From: Antedon mediterranea
Lineage: Eukaryota; Echinodermata; Crinoidea; Comatulida; Antedonidae
Assembly (NCBI RefSeq): GCF_964355755.1
Contig: NC_092670.1
Coordinates: 3,621,001 to 3,685,000 of the forward strand
Length of the DNA stretch: 64,000 nt
Direction of reading: 5' to 3'
Below the pieces are notes generated by a model. It was not told the DNA's origin. It saw only the letters and a program-made list of their open reading frames with translations, and did no database searches. The position numbers were made by a program, and so were the translations under genes. Shown one piece after another: positions 25,101-33,029 of the stretch. Positions within the stretch are counted from its first letter, which is position 1. Each line of letters starts with the position of its first letter.

Positions 25101-25832
25101 TATGAGTTCAATCCCACACCAAAATATAGGCTAAATTTGGACACAATCGTTTGACAAATTCCATTTTTTGTCATACCCAAGCCTCCTGGGACTATACTTG
25201 ATCATATATTTAACAACAGACATGGCTTCTATGTACTGATTGCCACAGAGGCAGTAACCATTGGCTTCTATGTACTGATTGCCACAGAGGCAGTAACCAT
25301 TGGCTTCTATGTACTGACTGCCACAGAGGCAGTAACCATTGGCTTCTATGTACTGACTGCCACAGAGGCAGTAACCATTGGCTTCTATGTACTGACTGCC
25401 ACAGAGGCAGTAACCACTGGCTTTTATTAAGTCAATTCCTAATTAGCATACATAGTTACATATGTGTGTGTATAATCACTACAGCAGAAGAACTATGTTC
25501 TCGGCACCTCACGTCTATTTTGTGATTCACCCTCAATTTCAACACCTCATTGTTGATAGAATCTCACTTTGTATCTGGTAAATAATTTAATAAACATGAT
25601 TTAGTTTTAATACATAGCTCTGTTAACATTGTCAGATTTCATTAAAAACCTAATTTGGACAAATATAAAAAAAACAAGATAGTTGTTGCATGGGAGCTGC
25701 ATGTCTTTAAAGCTAAAGATTGGTGGGATGTAACACTATTTCCCCACCCTCTTTTCCCCCTCTCCTCCACCGCCCCTTCCCTGAACTGATATTAATCGTT
25801 TTGTTTTTTTTAATTTAATTTCAGATGACTAA
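10154..25832 (+). CDS. SLC26A11: Sodium-independent sulfate anion transporter, SLC26 family, complete fifteen-exon gene
   Basis: Membrane sulfate/anion transporter. Coding exons: 10154-10354, 11449-11665, 12579-12744, 13596-13650, 14272-14368, 14964-15115, 15676-15748, 16013-16063, 18754-18814, 19034-19230, 19557-19801, 22388-22555, 23039-23170, 23685-23781, 25825-25832. All introns are GT..AG, phases agree at every junction, and the total is 1920 bases (639 residues; human 606). Residues 53-59 PQGLAYA, 68-71 YGLY and 88-96 DITVGPTAI form the SLC26/SulP signature. GFTTASALTIGAGQIKNL, SSYPVTGSFSRT and IPKAALAAVII are further core segments. From 506 on is a C-terminal STAS domain with IIDFDRITNLDYSIIVALKDF. 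The last exon adds only Y-D-stop and is the least certain. Compared with human from memory, the loop at residues 290-300 is about 14 residues shorter, exactly where exon 6 meets the 79-bp array. Divergent from SGSH. Confidence 0.94.
10752..10918. repeat. 47-bp tandem repeat in SLC26A11 intron 1
   Basis: CATGGAAAGCAGGGGATGGC begins at 10781, 10828 and 10875 (47-base period), with a shortened copy at 10755. Units continue with CTCTTTAAGCCCATGGGCTTG. The surrounding 10626-10960 is AT-rich and may be a reversed LINE 3' end that carries these units, but that is unproven. Confidence 0.8.
11784..12366. mobile_element. Family A palindromic MITE split by a LINE insertion
   Basis: The left arm (AAGATCTGTCTACACTATCA from 11784) and the right arm (AAACTAGTTTGATAGTGTAG, then ATAGAGCTT to 12366) belong to one element flanked by TA on both sides. 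Between roughly 11890 and 12303 unrelated LINE sequence interrupts it. Removing the insert would restore the ~150-bp size of the other copies. Confidence 0.7.
11896..12303 (+). mobile_element. 5'-truncated CR1/L2-like LINE, 3' end of the reverse-transcriptase ORF, decayed
   Basis: Reading the plus strand gives YCSPLWSNHFL, a stop, then NINRLKVCYNDAFRRLLGQP followed by RFVSARNLFVENNILSFHEY and LRISTYRFLTRI. This is the thumb/C-terminal block typical of CR1/L2/Jockey-type LINE reverse transcriptases (N-D-A-F-R-R-L-L-G-x-P, S-A-R-x-L-F). The in-frame stop and truncation make it dead. It ends in TGAAATAAAAGTTGAATTG plus A's, a LINE-like 3' tail. It is nested in a MITE. Confidence 0.7.
13262..13512 (-). 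mobile_element. tRNA-derived SINE in SLC26A11 intron 3, minus strand
   Basis: On the minus strand from 13512, GATAGCCGAGTGGTTAGGA (A-box region) and GGGTTCAATTCCCG (B box) mark a tRNA-related head. The ~170-base body includes GCGGCGTGGAAAGGAACTGG and GAGCTCCTAACAGCTCATTC. The tail ends in CCTTTACCTTTT. A 62-codon frame on this strand is an artefact of the SINE. Confidence 0.75.
14402..14526. mobile_element. Palindromic MITE (family A) in SLC26A11 intron 5
   Basis: Left arm AAGCCTTTTCTACACTATCA; right arm CAAAGTTTGATAGTGTAGAC. TA precedes the left end (14400-14401). The interior ATGGACATGATGATGTCATA is shared with other copies. The right terminus has drifted (AGAACTTGAG). Confidence 0.75.
15053..15526 (+). 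repeat. 79-bp tandem array containing the end of SLC26A11 exon 6 and its 5' splice site, six copies
   Basis: GAAGTACCAGCAGGCCT starts at 15053, 15132, 15211, 15290, 15369 and 15448, an exact 79-base period. Copy 1 is coding (exon 6 residues VPAGLPSPSPPDFSLPGLMD) and includes the donor GTAAGTATT; the other five lie in intron 6. Each keeps ATGGAT|GTAAGT. Reading past the first donor soon meets TAG in frame, so only donor 1 gives an open protein. Confidence 0.9.
15760..15916. mobile_element. Palindromic MITE (family A) in SLC26A11 intron 7
   Basis: Left end AAGCTCTGTCTACACTATCA; right end TTTGATAGTGTAGACAGAGC then TT. TA flanks at 15758-15759 and 15917-15918. It begins only 12 bases downstream of the exon 7 end and fills most of intron 7. 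Confidence 0.85.
16120..18165. repeat. ~2-kb minisatellite with 692-bp higher-order structure, SLC26A11 intron 8
   Basis: The basic unit is TTATTTCTGGTTAGTCAAGT + CCACTCTATTAGTTAGTCAA + a tail. Long units (L) are 56 bp, short units (S) 44 bp, lacking one 12-base TTAGTCTATTAG block, and a third type (T) has TTTATTAG in place of CAATTAG. About 39 units. The order L T S L L S L L L L L L S occurs twice in full and a third time in part. T markers at 16324, 17116 and 17808 are 792 (692+100) and 692 bases apart. Confidence 0.95.
18236..18602 (-). mobile_element. tRNA(Leu/Ser)-type SINE in SLC26A11 intron 8, minus strand
   Basis: On the minus strand, GTGGCCGAGCGGTTAAGACA, a long variable region, then GGTTCGAGG form a class-II tRNA-like head. 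The body includes GGATAAGGACTATAAACCGT and GAGTAGGGGGTTACCCCGGT. The A/T-rich tail (AATAAATAAAAAAT) ends near 18236. A second copy lies on the plus strand at 35354-35719. Confidence 0.8.
19354..19439. mobile_element. Short palindromic MITE (family B) in SLC26A11 intron 10
   Basis: Ends AAGATATATGCCCCCC and GGGGGACAATATATCTT are inverted copies flanked by TA. A longer relative with ends AAGATGTATTGTCCCCC lies at about 52249-52593. Confidence 0.6.
19866..20262. repeat. 21-bp minisatellite just inside SLC26A11 intron 11
   Basis: Unit TGTGCATGTGATAGATTATGT (21 bases), about 19 copies, increasingly diverged to the right, starting some 65 bases after the exon 11 donor. Because 21 is divisible by three, both strands stay open and give 7-residue periodic frames (HVIDYVV; HNIIYHM). 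I regard these as artefacts. Confidence 0.9.
20263..22080. other. SLC26A11 intron 11, unannotated AT-rich part
   Basis: No exon is seen that would fit between exon 11 and exon 12 (both junctions phase 0 and joined by STAS-domain continuity). At about 20985-21130 is a reversed LINE-like 3' tail candidate. Otherwise nothing. Confidence 0.35.
22100..22260 (+). mobile_element. SINE with a conserved TGTCCTTGAGCAAGG core
   Basis: A degenerate tRNA-like head (GATGACGTAATGATAAGG .. GCATGGGTTCAAGCCTGACT) is followed by GTGTCCTTGAGCAAGGTGCT and TTGCCTCGTC. This core sentence is widespread in animal SINEs and resembles, from memory, the Deu domain of deuterostome SINEs. Family assignment is tentative. 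Confidence 0.6.
22797..22914. mobile_element. Palindromic MITE (family A) in SLC26A11 intron 12
   Basis: 118 bp, ends AAGCTCTGTCTACACTATCA and TTTGATAGTGTAGACAGAGC + TT, flanked by TA at 22795-22796 and 22915-22916. One of the cleanest copies. Confidence 0.85.
23868..23990 (+). repeat. tRNA-derived SINE-like fragment
   Basis: CTTGGTGGTTAACAAGCTTG and GTTGGGTTCACGTC resemble A and B boxes spaced as in a tRNA; the sequence resembles the element at 55-258 on the other strand. It lies in SLC26A11 intron 14. Confidence 0.4.
25224..25432. repeat. 39-bp minisatellite in SLC26A11 intron 14
   Basis: GGCTTCTATGTACTGATTGC + CACAGAGGCAGTAACCATT repeats at 25224, 25263, 25302, 25341 and 25380, with a partial sixth copy. 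Two sub-types differ by GATTG/GACTG. Confidence 0.92.
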
Positions 25833-26160
25833 AACATTAAGAGGAACTTTATTTGAACTTGATTCTGTATTGAGGAAAATCTGTTTATAATGATTAATGT
25901 AACCTGTCAGCAGTGATTTCATTGAATGGTTTATTTTATCAATAAGTTTAAAACATTTCCTCTCGTTCTATGCCCTATATAATGTGTTTATCTGCAGGCC
26001 AAGGTGTGTTCTGTATCCAACAACTTGACACCGATTTTAAGTGATTTTCTACTAGTATCGGTGCCAAATGCTTCACTTTAAATCCCAGGGTGTTGGCTTC
26101 AACTCTTGCTTGCATTGTGGTATGTCCTATGTTTGATAAGGGCAAGGTGTGTTTTGTATG

Positions 26161-26322
26161 ACAGAACTTCACTATCAAACTTTATGTGACACAAAAAAAT
26201 GTGATGTGCCCATATATGGATATTTGATGTCATATCAGTACCGTATTTGGGCATATCACTACCATATTTGTGTACATCGTACAGTTTTTTGTCAAACTAG
26301 TTTGATAGTGTAGACAGAGCTT
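26161..26322. mobile_element. Palindromic MITE (family A) downstream of SLC26A11
   Basis: Arms ACTATCAAACTTTATGTGAC and AAACTAGTTTGATAGTGTAG, then ACAGAGCTT. The left terminus is shortened. ACAGAACTTCACT occurs both at the left edge (26161-26173) and immediately after the right edge. Confidence 0.75.
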
Positions 26323-26427
26323 AACAGAACTTCACTTTATTTATCAGTGACTTTGACCAGTGGTAAATGCTCTGGTTCAAATCCTGGAAAAAATCGTTTC
26401 AAATCTTGCATGTTTTGTTCTGTGAAT

Positions 26428-28850
26428 CAAATCCCAGTGAAAGTCAACATCAAGACCATGATCACCCCAACTATACCCCCAACCCCCTAAACCCACACTG
26501 GCTCTAAACAAATCCCAGTGAAGGTCAACATCAAGACCATGATCATCCAACTATACCCCCAACCCCCTAAACCCACACTGGCTCTAAACAAATCCCAGTG
26601 AAGGTCAACATCAAGACCATGATCATCCCAACTATACCCCCAACCCCCTAAACCCACACTGGCTCTAAACAAATCCCAGTGAAAGTCAACATCAAGACCA
26701 TGATCACCCCAACTATACCCCCAACCCCCTAAACCCACACTGGCTCTAAACAAATCCCAGTGAAAGTCAACATCAAGACCATGATCATCCAACTATACCC
26801 CCAACCCCCTAAACCCACACTGGCTCTAAACAAATCCCAGTGAAAGTCAACATCAAGACCATGATCATCCCAACTATACCCCCAACCCCCTAAACCCACA
26901 CTGGCTCTAAACAAATCCCAGTGAAAGTCAACATCAAGACCATGATCACCCCAACTATACCCCCAACCCCCTAAACCCACACTGGCTCTAAACAAATCCC
27001 AGTGAAAGTCAACATCAAGACCATGATCATCCCAACTATACCCCCAACCCCCTAAACCCACACTGGCTCTAAACAAATCCCAGTGAAAGTCAACATCAAG
27101 ACCATGATCACCCCAACTATACCCCCAACCCCCTAAACCCACACTGGCTCTAAACAAATCCCAGTGAAGGTCAACATCAAGACCATGATCATCCAACTAT
27201 ACCCCCAACCCCCTAAACCCACACTGGCTCTAAACAAATCCCAGTGAAAGTCAACATCAAGACCATGATCACCCCAACTATACCCCCAACCCCCTAAACC
27301 CACACTGGCTCTAAACAAATCCCAGTGAAAGTCAACATCAAGACCATGATCATCCCAACTGTACCCCCAACCCCCTAAACCCACACTGGCTCTAAACAAA
27401 TCCCAGTGAAAGTCAACATCAAGACCATGATCATCCCAACTATACCCCCAACCCCCTAAACCCACACTGGCTCTAAACAAATCCCAGTGAAAGTCAACAT
27501 CAAGACCATGATCATCCCAACTATACCCCCAACCCCCTAAACCCACACTGGCTCTAAACAAATCCCAGTGAAAGTCAACATCAAGACCATGATCATCCCA
27601 ACTGTACCCCCAACCCCCTAAACCCACACTGGCTCTAAACAAATCCCAGTGAAGGTCAACATCAAGACCATGATCATCCCAACTATACCCCCAACCCCCT
27701 AAACCCACACTGGCTCTAAACAAATCCCAGTGAAAGTCAACATCAAGACCATGATCATCCCAACTATACCCCCAACCCCCTAAACCCACACTGGCTCTAA
27801 ACAAATCCCAGTGAAAGTCAACATCAAGACCATGATCATCCCAACTGTACCCCCAACCCCCTAAACCCACACTGGCTCTAAACAAATCCCAGTGAAAGTC
27901 AACATCAAGACCATGATCATCCAACTATACCCCCAACCCCCTAAACCCACACTGGCTCTAAACAAATCCCAGTGAAAGTCAACATCAAGACCATGATCAT
28001 CCAACTATACCCCCAACCCCCTAAACCCACACTGGCTCTAAACAAATCCCAGTGAAAGTCAACATCAAGACCATGATCATCCCAACTATACCCCCAACCC
28101 CCTAAACCCACACTGGCTCTAAACAAATCCCAGTGAAAGTCAACATCAAGACCATGATCATCCAACTATACCCCCAACCCCCTAAACCCACACTGGCTCT
28201 AAACAAATCCCAGTGAAAGTCAACATCAAGACCATGATCATCCAACTATACCCCCAACCCCCTAAACCCACACTGGCTCTAAACAAATCCCAGTGAAAGT
28301 CAACATCAAGACCATGATCATCCCAACTATACCCCCAACCCCCTAAACCCACACTGGCTCTAAACAAATCCCAGTGAAAGTCAACATCAAGACCATGATC
28401 ATCCAACTATACCCCCAACCCCCTAAACCCACACTGGCTCTAAACAAATCCCAGTGAAAGTCAACATCAAGACCATGATCATCCCAACTATACCCCCAAC
28501 CCCCTAAACCCACACTGGCTCTAAACAAATCCCAGTGAAAGTCAACATCAAGACCATGATCACCCCAACTATACCCCCAACCCCCTAAACCCACACTGGC
28601 TCTAAACAAATCCCAGTGAAAGTCAACATCAAGACCATGATCACCCCAACTATACCCCCAACCCCCTAAACCCACACTGGCTCTAAACAAATCCCAGTGA
28701 AAGTCAACATCAAGACCATGATCATCCCAACTATACCCCCAACCCCCTAAACCCACACTGGCTCTAAACAAATCCCAGTGAAAGTCAACATCAAGACCAT
28801 GATCATCCAACTATACCCCCAACCCCCTAAACCCACACTGGCTCTAAACA
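26428..28850. repeat. 80/81-bp minisatellite, about 30 copies, with a G-quadruplex-type motif per unit on the minus strand
   Basis: Unit CAAATCCCAGTGAAAGTCAA + CATCAAGACCATGATCATCC + CAACTATACCCCCAACCCCC + TAAACCCACACTGGCTCTAA + A. The array starts about 0.6 kb after the SLC26A11 stop. On the minus strand the segment reads GGG-TTTA-GGGGG-TT-GGGGG-TATAGTT-GGG, fitting G3+N1-7. Nine units lack one C (CATCCAAC), giving 80 bases and only GG in the last run. The 81-base units keep a minus-strand frame open (27-residue period), but the 80-base units shift it, so I do not call a protein. Confidence 0.95.
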
Positions 28851-29429
28851 AAGAATCATACATTGTATGGTTACATGTAGTAGTATAGAAGTAGGAGGTG
28901 CTTATTGTGCCTATTTAAACACCTTTATTTACAAGACAGTACTATCATTTTATTCATCACACCAAATGCCATGGCTATACAAGACCAAAAAAACCCCATT
29001 TTATATACATTATTTGTTTTTATTAAAAGCTAGAATAAAATAATGATTTTTAGAGTATACAAGTGTAAACAGAAAAATCAGAAATCATAATGGTGAAATA
29101 TTTATATATACAGTAGTAATACTGTGGTTTATCCACAAAGTCGTTAAATTAGTAAGAATAGTTTAATACTCTACAGTTAAGTGTGTGCTAAATAGATATA
29201 TATTTTTAAGTGAAGAGAAACTCTATTTTGAGACCCCACTTGCGAATCCGCTTAAAGATGAAGGCGTTTTGATTTGATCAGTGTCTGTTGTTGCTACGTG
29301 TATGTCCTATCCATAGAACTACAGTAAACTCCTATTAAGACCAAACAAAAAGAAGAAAAAAGGGGTTGTTCCTTGAATAGGCGTTAGCCATAGTGTTAAA
29401 ACAATATTTACATTTCACAGTGTCCTCTT

Positions 29430-29905
29430 AATTGGTGATTGTCCCTAGAATAGGAGTTTCCTTAGAATAGGGTTGTCCCTAGAATAGGGTTGTCCCTAGA
29501 ATAGGGGTGTCCTTATAATAGGGGTGTCCCTAGAATAGGGGTGTCCTTATGGATTGTCCCTAGAATAGGGGTGTCCTTATAATAGGGGTGTCCTTATAAT
29601 AGGAGTGTTCCTAGAATAAGGGTGTTCTTATAATAGGGGTGTCCTTAGAATAGGAGTGTCCTTATAATAGGAGTGTTCCTAGAATAAGGGTGTTCTTATA
29701 ATAGGGGTGTCCTTATAATAGGGGTGTCCTTAGAATAGGGGTGTCCTTATAATAGGGGTGTCCTTATAATAGGGGTGTCCTTATAATAGGGGTGTCCTTA
29801 TAATAGGGGTGTCCTTATAATAGGGGTGTCCTTATAATAGGGGTGTTCCTAGAATAAGGGTGTTCTTATATTTAGAGGTGTCCCTAGAATAGAGGTATCC
29901 CAAAG
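29430..29905. repeat. 17-bp minisatellite
   Basis: Unit CCTTATAATAGGGGTGT or CCTAGAATAGGGGTGT, about 27 copies with small length variants (AGGAGTGTT, ATTGTCC). No coding frame. Confidence 0.92.
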
Positions 29906-30039
29906 GAAGGGTATCTACTGGACTCTACCGTACACGCCGAAGATTAAAAGATCGATAGGTAGGGTGTCTACGTAACAGCTAACACACGTATCTTCGTCTT
30001 CGTCTTTACAGTGTGAAATGTATTTATTGAATGTTGCCA

Positions 30040-30110
30040 TTCAATAAATCAATCAATCTATTAATCAATCAATCTATTAATCGATCAATCCATCAATCAA
30101 TTGTTTTACG
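30040..30110. repeat. AATC-type tetranucleotide tract
   Basis: AATCAATCAATCTATTAATC-type repeats over about 70 bases. Confidence 0.8.
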
Positions 30111-30796
30111 TGTATAGTGCCACTCCAACGATCATTGCATATTGCGTAATTACTGTGCAGTTTAAGATCTTTTGCTCTTAAAATGCTAAAACGAATAAAA
30201 ATGCATGATTTTACATTTATTTACTCATCCTTTATAAATATAGTTTTATAGCATAAATGATGGCAAGGATCCTGCATAGAGAAGTTTACACTTCTGTTTT
30301 CGCAGAACCAGGTTATGTATATAAATAATTCCAATTGTAAGAAATGTTTTACTTTAAATTATTGATTTTAAAATGTGTATCTAATTTACGGATTTGATGC
30401 TTTAATCTGGGCGAATAATAATAATATATACTTTTGGACTTTTATTCGTAGGATTAAGAAGCAATATTCATTTTATATGCATGAACAATGTTAAGGATTT
30501 ATACAAAAACATAAAATAAAATATATTTTTTTAATTTAAAATTAATTAATACTATTAAGGGCTTTCCATTTTAAGTAAAGTAAGTAAGTGTATTGAGCAA
30601 TAATTAACTAGTTGTTGGAAGGTTATTTGAAAAATATAATTTATCATGGGAGAAATAGTCATATTTTTGTTTCTGTACAGTTAGTCCTATTGTGTCTATA
30701 TTATGATGAACTCCACCCCTAGCCAGTCCTAAATATGTACGCGCGCGCGAGTCAGACAACATCATTATGATGACGCCCTCGCATTCGCGCTACTTA

Positions 30797-31029
30797 AAGC
30801 CGATTTTCCACTATGCGAATCGAAGGCGTCAGCTAATACGCATGCGTACAAGCTGGCGCTTTCGATTCGCGCGAACACATTTTCCACTCGGCGAAATCGA
30901 AAGCGTGAATCGAAAGCGTCAGCATATTCACGTATTCATGTTTCCATCTTCCAAATCCCCCTCTACGCATGCGTGTAAGCTGAAACTTTCGATTCGCGCG
31001 AACGATTTCGCCCAGTGGAAAATCGGCTT
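30797..31029. mobile_element. 233-bp palindromic MITE (family C) rich in TTCGATTCGCGCGAA
   Basis: Ends AAGCCGATTTTCCACT and AGTGGAAAATCGGCTT, flanked by TA at both sides (30795-30796 and 31030-31031). The interior repeats ACGCATGCGT, CTTTCGATTCGCGCGAAC and GAATCGAAAGCGTCAGC in both orientations, so frames are open on both strands without being genes. It is markedly CpG-rich compared with its surroundings. Confidence 0.8.
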
Positions 31030-31663
31030 TACAAGCCAAAATATCCATGCAATTCAGAAAAGCTTTTTTTAAGGGATTTCTTTAAATATAATAATCCGGT
31101 GACGCCAGAAAATCGAACTAAATTGCTTATAATTATGGCATGAAATGAGTGGCCACGTTTAAGTGTCACACACACGATTAACAGATTAGGACAGAGTACA
31201 TAACTAAACGATATTACTGAGTCTGTTTTATGTTGTCTTACATTTAGCAATGAAGTTTAAATTCACACAAATTGTCGATTACATGAAAGTACTATCCAAG
31301 TGAGAAGTTATTAACTAGCAAACATTAAACACCTAAACAAAAACGTTTTACCACAAATGTTTACTACCGTAGAAACACATCTATTGTGTAGGCGAGACTT
31401 TTTTGACTGTTTTATAACACTGTTTCGAAATCATCATAATTTCATCATTGTATTATCCTTATCTTTTTCGTTATTGCCTTTGGGCGCGTTTACCTGGGTA
31501 CGTTGGTTCCTACCCAGCAAAGTTAGCGATAACTGAGCCCATTCAGTCAACAACTTAGTCGGGTAAATGAGTAAGACCGAACGGATTCATAATAGTCGTC
31601 ACTATCATCATTATCATAAATTATTGTCTCGCTATTTTGTCAGATTCATTATCATCATCAGTT

Positions 31664-31790
31664 TAAGCTCTGTCTACACTATCAGATTTTATGTCACAAA
31701 AGGATGTGATTTCATATCACTACCATATTTAAGCATATCATCACCATAATTGGGCACATCACACTTGTTTTGTTTAATAGTTATAGATTC
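31664..31790. mobile_element. Family A MITE, right end lost
   Basis: Left arm AAGCTCTGTCTACACTATCA is preceded by TTTA. The interior runs to CACATCACACTTGTTTTGTT, then homology stops without the right arm. Confidence 0.65.
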
Positions 31791-31811
31791 TAAAGTTTTC
31801 CCACTCGCAGA

Positions 31812-31892
31812 GCAAGGTCGTTTGACCAATCAAGACAAGGTGGATCATTCGAATTGTCACTTCTTGTGATTGGTCAAATCACTTACATTGGG
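31812..31892. repeat. Short palindrome with paired CCAAT boxes
   Basis: GGTCGTTTGACCAATCAAGA and TGTGATTGGTCAAATCACTT form inverted arms with a 30-40-base centre. Related half-sites occur at 41810-41850, 45915-45975 and 59938-59985, suggesting a small dispersed family. Confidence 0.45.
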
Positions 31893-32027
31893 CATACGAC
31901 ATTGTGAAGTCTCATGAATATGAAGCTTTATATTTATTATAACGCACACATATAACTTCTTCGATCATATTGTTTCACTTTCGTGAATTTGGAACACGAC
32001 GCCACTAAAATGTACTACTATTTTCCA

Positions 32028-32506
32028 AACGCATTTCACGACCCAATTACGTTCTGAAGGTCACGTGGCTTACCCGGAACATTGGGTAAGGTCATTTTTA
32101 TGACAGCTTGGCGTTATTTTTACTATTTTAATTATTGGAAAGGGATGAAGGGGGTAATCCTTTATAGTTCGTTCACCTTATTTAGATTGCCGTTATTGGT
32201 ACACTTGGCTTTGACGTTTATCGTTTGAAAAATAAAAAAATTTAAAATGATGAACCTCTATGAAGCATTTACTGTTTTCATTATAATAATGTCCAAACAA
32301 ATCATGTTAAAAAAAACCAGATTTAGTTTTCCATTAGGCCGCCATTTTGGTACATTTCGTGTTCTTTTAAAGTGTTCATTTTTTAATTATAACAAAAAGT
32401 AAAATTTGATTTCAGAACGCATTTCATGACCTAATTGCGTTGATTTTAATTTAATGTGGCATTTCTGTACATCGGTTAAGGTCATCCGATTCCGAAATGA
32501 CAGTTG
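32028..32506. repeat. Diverged ~390-bp direct duplication
   Basis: ACGCATTTCACGACCCAATT..GTGGC..GGTAAGGTCATTT..ATGACAG (32028-32112) recurs as ACGCATTTCATGACCTAATT..GTGGC..GGTTAAGGTCATCC..ATGACAG (32415-32506). Only the ends of the unit are recognisable. Confidence 0.4.
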
Positions 32507-32596
32507 ATATTGACGCCTCCTCGCAATTATTATATCAGTTTTTTAATTGGTGTTAAGCTTCAATATTGCATTGGCCGTACATTAACTTTTCTAAAT

Positions 32597-32690
32597 TTTG
32601 TTCTGGAATATGACATCATGTCGTGTCCATTATTATGGGCACATCACATTGTTTTGTTACATAAAGTTTGATAGTGAGACATATCTTAAG
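32597..32690 (-). mobile_element. Family A MITE, half copy
   Basis: ATGACATCATGTCGTGTCCA..GGGCACATCACATTGTTTTG then AAAGTTTGATAGTG; only one arm is present. Confidence 0.6.
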
Positions 32691-32873
32691 ACTGTCGGTA
32701 TCAGTTATACATCCGACATAGGTGTTACCGGTTAAACTGCACACTATAACTCGCGCCGTGAACTCCCGATTTACCTCCGATCCGATAGTTTCCAGATACA
32801 CCCGGTGGTGCCACGTTACCATACGTGTTTAAAAGTCGAATTGTATTCAACTCCGATAGAAAAAAGAGCCTTG

Positions 32874-33027
32874 TATACACTATCAAACTTTATGTGACAA
32901 AAAAATGTGATGTGCCCATATATGGACATGATGATGTCATATCACTACCATTGGGCATATCACTACCATATTTGGACACATCACACTTTTGTTTTGTCCA
33001 ACTACTTTGATAGTGTAGAAAAAGCTT
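32874..33027. mobile_element. Palindromic MITE (family A), full copy
   Basis: Left arm GAGCCTTGTATACACTATCA, right arm ACTTTGATAGTGTAGAAAAA + GCTT, TA after the right end (33028-33029). More diverged than the copies in SLC26A11. Confidence 0.75.
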
Positions 33028-33029
33028 TA

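Noticed and set aside
26487-28810. Minus-strand frames encoding a 27-residue repeat (DDHGLDVDFHWDLFRASVGL...) up to 263 codons
   Set aside because: The frame exists because the unit is 81 bp; nine 80-bp units shift it, there is no signal, promoter or splice context, and identical units explain it without selection on protein.
30767-31072. 101-codon plus and 71-codon minus frames
   Set aside because: Lie on the family C palindromic MITE.
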